Shown here: positions 56,101 to 64,000 of the stretch, piece after piece | Numbering within the stretch: the first letter of the stretch is position 1 | Layout: the number at the start of each line of letters is the position of its first letter | NCBI GenBank assembly: GCA_022559985.1 | Contig: JAFJTR010000070.1 | Span: forward strand, 62,001 to 126,000 | Direction of reading: 5' to 3' | Origin: Parastagonospora avenae f. sp. tritici 18332-5 | Lineage: Eukaryota; Ascomycota; Dothideomycetes; Pleosporales; Phaeosphaeriaceae | Length of the DNA stretch: 64,000 nucleotides | Translations under genes and position numbers: made by a program | The notes under the pieces: generated by a model | The model's input: only the letters and a program-made list of their open reading frames with translations | Database searches by the model: none | Told to the model about the DNA's origin: nothing

Positions 56101-59100
56101 ACGGGTGTACTGCGTAATGATCACCGCGCCTAACACGCTGCCTCGAGTTATCAAGAATGGTAGGCGTGAAATCGGCAACATGCTTTGCAGGAGAGAATTT
56201 GACAATGGCTCATTACCCTGCGTACACGTCAAATTTGGTGTTGAGCGGTCTGTACAGAATATTGCTCTGGGCGACGACCCTGCAGGTGGCATGTGGTCGT
56301 TCGAAGCATCCATGGCACGCCAGCAGTATTTGATGCTTCAGGACAAGCAGTACTCCGGTGTGGATCACAGAGAGGTCGTCATCGATGACCGTACATCCAC
56401 ACCACTCAACCAGTTCTCTAACATCCACGATCTGATGCAATGGCGTGTATCTCGCCAAGCCGAAGAGCTTGCTTACTGCACAGTTGACGGCAGGGGTAAA
56501 GAGGGCAAGGGCGTCAATTGGAAGAAGTTCGACCAGAAAGTTGCAGGTGTGGCTGTCTACCTAAAGAACAAGGTTAAGGTACAAGCGGGCGACCATTTGC
56601 TGCTCATGTATACACACTCGGAGGAGTTTGTGTATGCGATACACGCCTGTATGATCATGGGCGCAGTCGCAATCCCCATGGCTCCCATCGACCAGAACAG
56701 GTTGAACGAAGACGCGCCCGCCTTACTCCACATCCTTGCTGACTTCAAAGTCAAGGCGATACTAGTCAACGCCGATGTAGACCATCTGCTCAAGCTCAAG
56801 CAGGTATCGCAGCACATCAAGCAATCCGCGGTGATTCTCAAGATCAACGTACCACACACGTACAACACTACGAAACCGCCCAAACAATCGGCTGGCTGTC
56901 GTGACCTCAAGTTGACCATCCGGCCCGCATGGGTCCAGTCTGGCTACCCAGTCATAGTTTGGACTTACTGGACGCCGGATCAGCGCCGGATTGCGGTACA
57001 GCTAGGACACAGTCAGCTCATGGCACTGTGCAAAGTTCAGAAAGAGACGTGTCAGATGACAAGCACAAGACCGGTCCTTGGATGCGTGAGGAGCACAATC
57101 GGACTGGGCTTCATCCATACCTGCGTGATGGGTATCTTCCTTGCGGCGCCGACATACCTTGTGTCACCGGTGGACTTTGCCGGAAATCCCAACATCCTCT
57201 TCCAGACATTGTCAAGATACAAGATCAAGGATGCGTATGCCACAAGTCAAATGTTAGACCATGCCATGGCGCGCGGCGCTGGCAAGACGATGAGTTTGCA
57301 TGAGCTCAAGAACTTGATGATTGCGACGGATGGTCGCCCGCGCGTCGACGTTTGTAAGTGTTTCAATGTGTCAGCCATGAGTGGTTACTGATATTCTTCT
57401 AGACTCTCGAGTCCGCGTGCATTTCTCACAGGCACAGCTTGACAAAACAGCGATCAATACTGTATATTCCCATGTGCTCAATCCGATGGTCGCCTCGCGA
57501 TCGTACATGTGCATAGAGCCTATAGAGCTACACCTTGACGTCAATGCATTACGACGAGGCCTCATTATGCCAGTTGACCCTGACACGGAACCCAACGCAT
57601 TGTTCGTCCAAGATTCTGGCATGGTACCTGTCAGCACACAAATCTCGATTGTCAACCCGGAAACGAATCAGCTTTGTTTGGTGGGCGAGTATGGTGAGAT
57701 CTGGGTACAATCTGAAGCAAATGCACACAGTTTCTACGGGTCAAAAGACCGGCTGGATGCTGAGCGCTTCAACGGCAGGACGATCGATGGTGATCCAAAC
57801 GTGCGGTACGTCCGCACGGGCGACTTGGGCTTCTTGCACAATGTAACACGGCCCATCGGCCCCAATGGCGCACCAGTAGACATGCAGGTACTGTTCGTGC
57901 TAGGAAGCATTGGAGACACCTTCGAAGTCAACGGTCTGAACCACTTCTCCATGGACATTGAACAGTCCGTCGAGCGCTGTCACCGGAACATTGTGCCCGG
58001 AGGCTGGTACGTCATCTACACTCATGCTAGTCTTACCTTTTGCTAACAAAATCCACAGCGCAGTTTTCCAGGCTGGTGGCCTCGTCGTTGTTGTGGTTGA
58101 GATTTTCCGCCGCAACTTTCTCGCCTCCATGGTCCCTGTCATTGTCAACGCCATCCTCAACGAGCACCAGCTCGTCATCGATATCGTCGCCTTCGTCATC
58201 AAAGGTGACTTCCACCGCTCCCGCCTGGGCGAGAAACAACGCGGCAAGATTCTCGCAGGTTGGGTTACACGCAAGATGCGAACGATTGCTCAATACAGCA
58301 TTCGCGATCCCAATGGGCCTGAAAACCAAATGATGATCTCAGAAGAGCCCAGACCATCCATGTCGATGAGCATGGGTGGCATGCGAGCCGGAAGCACCAA
58401 AGGCAGTATGCGAGCTGGAAGCATACTAGGTCTCGGTGCACAGCTCAACAGCATGCAACTCTCGCAGCAACAAAACACAGCGATAGGCCACGAGCTTCCC
58501 GGCCAAGCAGCGCCGGGCAATTTCTCGCAACAACCACCCCCACAGCAGGACTACTACGCGCAATCAAACATGCCCGAACACCGCGACGACAAAACGCCCA
58601 CCGAGGCACGACACAGCTTCCTCCACCAAAGCAACGCAGTGAACCAGCAGAGCGGCCCAATGGACTACAGCCCCATCGACCGCGCCGGCCCATATGCCCA
58701 GCAAGGCCCAGGCGAAGGCAACTACCAACAACAAAGCTACGGCAACGCGCAAGCCCCCTTACCCGACATCCTGCGTCCTGGGCCCGACCCCACGCCCTTC
58801 TACAGCGACTCGCAGCCCTACGAATACAGCCCCGAGTACGAGCAGCAGGGCGGGCAGCGCTGGAGTTTCGACGACGACGAGCGCCCGACTGGGGGAGGCC
58901 TACGCGTTGCAAATTTCGGGCACGACGATGCTGAGGAGGGCGGCGGGAGTAGGGGCGGAGGCTTGAGGGTTGCGAACTTTGATCAGGAGGAGGAGAGGGG
59001 GCAGACGGGGGGGTTGAGGGTGGCGAATCGCGGGAGTGTGAGTAGTGAGATTAGTGAGAAGAGTTGGACGAGGGATGCGCTGGCGGGGTTGAATTTTGTT

Positions 59101-59118
59101 GGGGGGAGTGCGAAGTAG
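53142..59118 (+). CDS. CPS1: CPS1-like protein with two adenylate-forming domains (DIP2 family)
   Basis: The exons are 53142-53224, 53311-57353, 57403-58006 and 58059-59118; introns are 86, 49 and 52 nt and the protein is 1929 residues. The N-terminus is a DMAP1-binding-type helix (LQAKLQELEHELEEG, then KRRTVLLSQYLGPEHAAQLG), as in animal DIP2. A Ser/Gln/Pro-rich linker follows to about 270, then AMP-binding domain 1 (about 290-800, YRGDRVALVYRDTEVIEFVVALMGCFIAGVVAVPIN) and AMP-binding domain 2 (about 1070-1660, AGDHLLLMYTHSEEFVYAIHACMIMGAVAIPMAP). In Cochliobolus heterostrophus the homologue CPS1 is a general virulence factor. The usual adenylation core loop (TSGTTGxPKG) is degenerate in both domains (SRAPTGDLRGVVLSH; WTYWTPDQRRIAVQLGH). 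The tail of about 265 residues is Gln/Pro/Gly-rich and ends in three GGLRVAN repeats. The first intron has a GTCCGT donor. Confidence 0.88.
58890..59033 (+). repeat. three GGLRVAN coding repeats at the CPS1 C-terminus
   Basis: GGGLRVANF, GGGLRVANF and GGLRVANR occur about 18-20 residues apart, separated by acidic Gly-rich spacers. They lie in the same frame as the stop at 59116. Confidence 0.75.
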
Positions 59119-62100
59119 GGGAGCATCAGCGTCATTGTTTGCAGGCTAGAGGGGGGTTGTTTTGATGATGGAATGAGGGTTGGGTAGAGCAATGTGCTGG
59201 AAGACGGAGATGCGCATATGAAATGAACGCCATGGCTTATGATTTCCCCATACACGTACCTCGAGATCGTGATGATGTATTGTGCAGTGAAATGACCTGT
59301 GCACAATGTCGTTGAAGCGCCAGGGACAACGCTGTTGCACATCGGTCATTGAGCCTCCTGCTGCACTTCAGCCATCGATGCTCACATCGCCTGACAATGG
59401 TTCTCGCATCGAACATGGCCTCGCAAGGATGAGGTGACTGCCATTTGTTTCACCACGCCTTTGGCATCAGAACTTGAAATTATACCCGCGCTAGCGAGAT
59501 GACCACAACAAAGTCAAGCTTTTCTGATAGATGGCCATGTGGATATGGGGCAGTATTGGTGTGGTTTAGCCGTGACGTTCGCGGACTAGTTAGAGCCAGC
59601 GGGACTGATGATGTGCTTTCTGTCAGATGCGTGAAGCAATGCTGGACAGCTGATGTGATTTTGTGTCAGACACATGAAGCAGAGTCAACATGTCGTTCAT
59701 GCACGCAGGTGGAGTCCTGAAGCAGACGAGCGTCACGCCCAAAGACGATTTCGGTGCCGCGCAGGAATCGATAGAAACATGAAGCAGTAGAGCGTTACGC
59801 CGCCGGGACGGAAGAAGCGGAGCGCGCACGCTAGCGAGCGGAACGCGGTGGAATTTCCTCTAGGGTGTGATGACAGGACGAAGAAAACGACCTCCAAGAC
59901 TGGGAGATGGAGTTGAGATTTGCCCGTGATTTGGCCATTGGCGAAAGATATCGTTACTGTGAAACAATAATCACTTGGCCAAGATGCTCATTACCACAAA
60001 ATCCTACAGGCGAGGAAAGAAAAGAGTCTTCGAGAACACATCACTGCCCGTGCTTTCAGGAATTGTTTTGTCCCACCCGCGTTGTTGCCAAGCAGTGGCT
60101 CGCGGGCGGAAGAAATTTGTAGAAGTGGTTTTGCATAGTGAGGATTCCCGCAACCGGGTTGGGATGGTTTCATAATATAGTGTTCGCACGGAAGCTGTGG
60201 GGTGACGGGTGTTTTCCCGCTGATTGGGCGTTTCGCCATGAGTCGGAGCTCCGAGTTGGTGTAGATTCTGTAGTTGTGTTTGTATTTGGCTAGGACCTGT
60301 GTTTGCGATGTAGGTGTTGGGAGAACTCGAGGTGTGGTTGCAGAGGTTGTTTGAGTGTGTACTCTACTTGGCGAGTACTAGGTCTCAGAGAGCTGCAGTG
60401 AGAGCAACATTACTCGTTCAGTGGATGTAAGCAGTAGTTCCCGCTGTTCCGTCTTGACAGCTTCAGCGAGTTTGGTGGTTTGATTGTTTCTGTGCCTGGA
60501 AGTCTTGGGTGTTCGTTCCAGGTGTCCCTCGCGTGGCGCAGTCATGAGCCAATGCATGGCAACCCACTCATGACATTGGCATGAATTTGGGTGGCGGTCG
60601 CACCAAGGGTACCCCAGCAGTCGATTCAGCCGATAACGAGGTATCGCAGGCGCTCTATAGGCGGCAAAACAATTTTGTGGATTCACGCCTGCGCGATGGA
60701 TGCAGGCACACTGATGCATGCGATAAGATGGCGAGATTGGACAGGACACGAGACGGCGCGCGCTGGGTGGACTTGGCCAATGCTCACGTCAGACCAGGGC
60801 GCAGGATCTGTTTGAGCGGAGGAATTGCGAGGTGATCCCTAGTCGATGAGGGAGCAACTCGCTTGCAGGCCTGTTTTGGGGTGGTAGGCGCCGAAGTTCT
60901 GGAACACTTTTGCGGTTGAGCCGCCAGAACGAGGCTGCCCCTGCTCTCGTGTGCGCTGGGCGTCATCTATTTTGGCAATCTACCTCAGGTGACCGTGGAG
61001 CGCCGGGAAGTGAGCATTATGCTTGGAGCTGAGGATACGGATGCGATAGAGTTGCGATGAAGTCATCGTTTGGAAGCAAGGTGTCGCTAGGTGCGACTCT
61101 GAAGGACAGCGCGCCCTCGTGTCGTCGGAGCTGAGGCCCATGGACGTCGAATCGATGGCTGCTGGGGGCGACGGGACTCGGCAGCACCGCCACCAGCTGT
61201 AGAGAATGCCCAGGGCCGGCCATGCCGTTGGCCACGGAAAGACGGTGAGGGGCCAGTGGGTTTCATGGCGCTCAGGCACGCCAACCTGAGTGGCTCCAGC
61301 ACAACGCGACTAAGATGCGGTTTTGAAACCGATCCCGGCAGCACGGCCAATGGCTGGCCGACGGGCCCTGCTGTGCCCAGGAACAGGCCGCCTGCATCGT
61401 GGACTGGCAGCCATTAGATACCTCGTCGCCCCTCTGACCTCACGTTCTCGCCGCGACCCGTGTGTTCGACGCTTCCTAGCCCACCTTCGTTTCTATCCAG
61501 TTGTTGTTCCCTCGTTAAGACAACACTGGACATACATTCGCTTCTCTTCTTGTGCTCCGCGGACCTAGGTTGACCTGTTGCCTGCCCCGCCCATTCACTC
61601 ATTACTTACCAACACGCCCCCCTGGACCCTGAGTGAAGATCTCTATTGACTGCCGTCCTCACCAACTCGCCCTCACGTTCACCCTCATCGTCGCTATCGA
61701 TACCGCACTGTCACCTCCCTCTGGACCCGTCGCCTCCCATCTTCGACTCCCGTCTTCCTGACCACCTTCAGCGTGCAGCGCATCGTTATCTCCCGGACCG
61801 CCTCTCTACCGCACAATAGCATTGTTCACGCGAGACATTGTGATGCATTCTAGCTGACAACGACCTGCTGTTTATCCCACATTGTCAAGAACCATCGCCG
61901 ACTACGCAGTCGCCCAGTGGGATAACTAATACCTGGACCCTTCACGTGTTTCTTCCGCTCTTCGAACCTTTCACATTTTAAACTCGCACCAGGTTGTGCA
62001 CATTCATTGTCGTCATTCACAGCCGATCGCAATAATCGCACCGCGCCGCAACCACATTCTTGCTCGAGCTTAGCCTCTCTGTGCTACAACTACTACCCAC

Positions 62101-62124
62101 CCCTCCATCTTCCAAGACGCGCAG
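59119..62124. other. 3-kb gene-free region
   Basis: No convincing gene. The left part has a weak short repeat at 59615-59815. The right end (about 61440-62120) is strongly C/T/A-rich on the + strand and reads as promoter and long 5' leader of the ferric reductase gene. Frames in the middle (for example 60581-60835, 60980-61279) overlap on both strands and have no domain. Confidence 0.5.
59615..59815 (+). repeat. weak direct repeats around TGAAGCA
   Basis: TGAAGCA recurs at 59631, 59674, 59717 and 59780. The first pair also share a TTNTGTCAGAN preceding block; the last pair share TGAAGCAGNNGAGCGTNACGCC. The spacing is 43, 43 and 63 bp. Confidence 0.45.
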
Positions 62125-63987
62125 ATGTCTTCCCACCTCCGCCCCCGGAGGGTGGAGCAACCCGCTCCCGTCTCCAACGAACTCGATCGCCGCGGTGGGC
62201 ATTTCCTGAGCGACTGGGATGTCTCCGACTTCGACAGCCTCAAGTACTCCTATGGCCTTACCGGTGTCGACCAAGATGGCAACTTCCTCTGGGTCGACGT
62301 CTTCTTGTACATGCTCCTTGCTCTCGCAGTACTCCTCCTGGGCCTACGGATAGCTAACATGTTCTGGCGGCACCAGCGCCATCTCTCCGTCATGGCCAAT
62401 CCTCACAATCAAAACTACTGGTCATCCAACAAGACGTCCTGGTGGCCATGGCTGAACCGCCACGTCCTCGCAGCGCCTCTGTGGAAGAAGCGCCACAACG
62501 CCGCATTCCAGATCTCGAGCGCAATCGACAACGGAACCCTGCCCGGCCGGTGGCACACAATCATGCTCTCCGTCTACTGTGGGCTCAACATCGCCTGGTG
62601 TTTAGCTCTTCCATACGGCCAGCTGGATCATAGGGCAACAGTGGCCGCGCTCCGTGGCCGTACTGGAACCCTCGCTGCTCTCAACCTCATCCCTACCGTC
62701 CTCTTTGCGCTCCGAAACAACCCCCTCATCACCCTCCTCCAGGTCTCGTACGACGACTTCAACCTCTTCCATCGCTGGGCCGCACGCATTACCATCGCCG
62801 AGGCAATTGCGCACACCGTCGCATGGTTGTACAACACCGTCGACTCGGCCGGTTGGGAAGCTGTTGGCGATGGTCTTCGCACTGAAGGCTCCTATGGCTG
62901 GGGAATGGTCGGCACTGCTGCCTTCTTCTTCATTGGCGTCCAGGCTTGGTCTCCATTCCGCCACGCGTTCTACGAGACCTTCCTTAACATCCACCGCGCC
63001 ATGGTCATCGTTGCGCTCATTGGCCTGTACAAGCATCTCGAGATGCACCATCTCCCTCAGGTACCATGGGTCCAGCTCGTCATTCTCTTCTGGGCTGCCG
63101 AGTGGTTATTCCGCGGCCTCTCCATCCTCTACTTCGGCTTCAGCTTCAAGAAGATGTCTTCCATCAAGGTCGAAGCCATGCCCGGCGAGGCCGTCCGCCT
63201 GACCATCGACCTGGTCCGCGATTGGCACCCACGCCCCGGTTGCCACGTGCACATGTGGATGCCACGCATGTCACTGTGGTCCTCTCACCCCTTCTCCGTC
63301 GCGTGGGCTAGCACACTCTCTCCTGACTCCAAGGAAATGACACTGCCGATCCTCGAAGGCGACGCTCTCATGGCGCCGGGTGCTCCTCAAAAGTCGCGTC
63401 AAATCAGCCTCATCTGCCGTGCGCGAACAGGCATGACACGGCACATGTATGAGCGTGCATGCAAAATGCCCAACGAGCAATTCACTGCTTGGGGTTTCAT
63501 CGAGGGCCCCTACGGCGGTCATCACAGCCTCGACTCGTACGGTACTGTCGTGCTTTTCGCTGGTGGTGTAGGCATCACGCACCAAGTCATGTACCTCAAG
63601 CACCTTGTCGGCGGCTACTCAAATCGCACAACCGCCACGCAAAAGGTCGTCCTCATCTGGACCGTCCCCGACTCCGACTGTCTAGAATGGGTACGTCCGT
63701 GGATGGACGAGATCCTGCGCATGCCCCAACGCAAGCACGTCCTTCGCATCAAGCTCTTCATCTCCAGACCCAAGGGTCGCGTTGAGAGTTCGAGCGAAAC
63801 CGTCAAGATGTTTGCGGGCCGTGCGAAGGCCGCCGCGCTGATTGAAGAGGAAGTCAGACACCGGGAAGGCGCCATGGCGGTAACGGTTTGCGGATCCGGT
63901 GGTTTCGCAGACGATGTTAGACAGGCGGTCAGGCCGTGGTTAACGGAGGGATGCATAGATTTCATTGAGGAGGCGTTTACCTATTAA
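62125..63987 (+). CDS. ferric-chelate reductase (FRE/NOX-like flavocytochrome)
   Basis: A single exon of 620 residues with ATG at 62125 after a C/T-rich leader. The enzyme moves electrons from cytosolic NADPH through FAD and two haems across the membrane to reduce Fe3+ or Cu2+ chelates outside the cell. An N-terminal helix (FLWVDVFLYMLLALAVLLLGL, about 55-75) precedes the ferric reductase-like membrane domain (about 150-345). Haem-binding His residues lie in FNLFHRWAARI, AIAHTVAW, PFRHAFYET and LNIHRAMV. The FAD-binding motif is HPFSVAW (about 393), and the NAD-binding part has GPYGG (about 462), VLFAGGVGITHQVMYL and TVCGSGGFADDVR. The protein ends inside the window just before its edge. Iron-responsive control is typical of the family but no site was identified. 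Confidence 0.93.
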   Translation: MSSHLRPRRVEQPAPVSNELDRRGGHFLSDWDVSDFDSLKYSYGLTGVDQDGNFLWVDVFLYMLLALAVLLLGLRIANMFWRHQRHLSVMANPHNQNYWSSNKTSWWPWLNRHVLAAPLWKKRHNAAFQISSAIDNGTLPGRWHTIMLSVYCGLNIAWCLALPYGQLDHRATVAALRGRTGTLAALNLIPTVLFALRNNPLITLLQVSYDDFNLFHRWAARITIAEAIAHTVAWLYNTVDSAGWEAVGDGLRTEGSYGWGMVGTAAFFFIGVQAWSPFRHAFYETFLNIHRAMVIVALIGLYKHLEMHHLPQVPWVQLVILFWAAEWLFRGLSILYFGFSFKKMSSIKVEAMPGEAVRLTIDLVRDWHPRPGCHVHMWMPRMSLWSSHPFSVAWASTLSPDSKEMTLPILEGDALMAPGAPQKSRQISLICRARTGMTRHMYERACKMPNEQFTAWGFIEGPYGGHHSLDSYGTVVLFAGGVGITHQVMYLKHLVGGYSNRTTATQKVVLIWTVPDSDCLEWVRPWMDEILRMPQRKHVLRIKLFISRPKGRVESSSETVKMFAGRAKAAALIEEEVRHREGAMAVTVCGSGGFADDVRQAVRPWLTEGCIDFIEEAFTY

Positions 63988-64000
63988 CGCTTTTGACATC

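Noticed and set aside
53454..56919. Long open frames antisense to the CPS1 gene
   Set aside because: They are mirror frames of a long coding exon, have Arg/Cys-rich odd composition and no domains.
59119..62124. Transposon remnant in the gene-free region
   Set aside because: No terminal repeats, target-site duplication or transposase/reverse-transcriptase fragment was found, and composition is not strongly AT-biased as expected after RIP.

Overview
The window is nuclear DNA of a filamentous ascomycete, most likely a dothideomycete of the Pleosporales. The genes carry short spliceosomal introns (mostly 46-58 nt, GT...AG), gene spacing is compact, and the gene set is fungal: a CPS1/DIP2-type adenylating protein, a BRCT-WGR-PARP, Zn2Cys6 regulators, LSm7 and a ferric reductase. 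The order is inferred from protein resemblance. I could not run a search. Exon boundaries were worked out by hand from reading frame, splice sites and family continuity.

Layout. 1-2231 (-): 3'-truncated PAN-domain galactose-oxidase-family copper oxidase. 4567-4923 (-): small unknown gene. 6392-7259 (+): cytochrome b561-type membrane protein. 7510-8872 (-): Pex22-like peroxin, divergent from eIF2B gamma (9112-10959, +). 11344-12448 (-): tandem pair of coiled-coil/CCCH-finger genes, one intact and one broken. 13241-13468 (+): 75-residue unknown protein. 13642-15093 (-): F-box protein, divergent from the PARP gene (15338-17506, +). 17.5-20.9 kb has no clear protein gene but holds a run of hairpins behind a TATA box. 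20937-22812 (-): Zn2Cys6 regulator, divergent from LSm7 (23649-24213, +). 25436-26479 (+): membrane-anchored F-box/2EXR-like protein. 26684-28429 (-): MATE transporter. 29105-30044 (-): flavin reductase-like protein, divergent from an alpha/beta hydrolase (30758-31956, +). 32119-32691 (-): third CCCH-family copy, broken by a stop, followed by a degenerate tandem repeat. 33974-35035 (-): proline racemase-family enzyme, divergent from an M24B Xaa-Pro peptidase with a long unknown tail (35783-38472, +). 38675-43173 (-): 1424-residue repeat protein. 44766-45892 (+): basic/Ser-rich unknown protein. 47225-47893 (-): RING-H2 protein. 48527-50884 (-): Zn2Cys6 transcription factor. 51496-52681 (-): acyl-CoA thioesterase. 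53142-59118 (+): CPS1-like protein. 59.1-62.1 kb is non-coding. 62125-63987 (+): ferric reductase.

How the genes work together. This is ordinary mixed fungal chromosome, not a secondary-metabolite cluster. The best functional link is the divergent racemase/Xaa-Pro peptidase pair, which could release and recycle proline or hydroxyproline. The Pex22-like protein and the thioesterase may both serve peroxisomes but are far apart. The most unusual content is the HYGRDA-repeat protein, the CCCH family with two broken members, the 320-residue extension on the M24B peptidase, and two non-coding stretches with repeats or hairpins.
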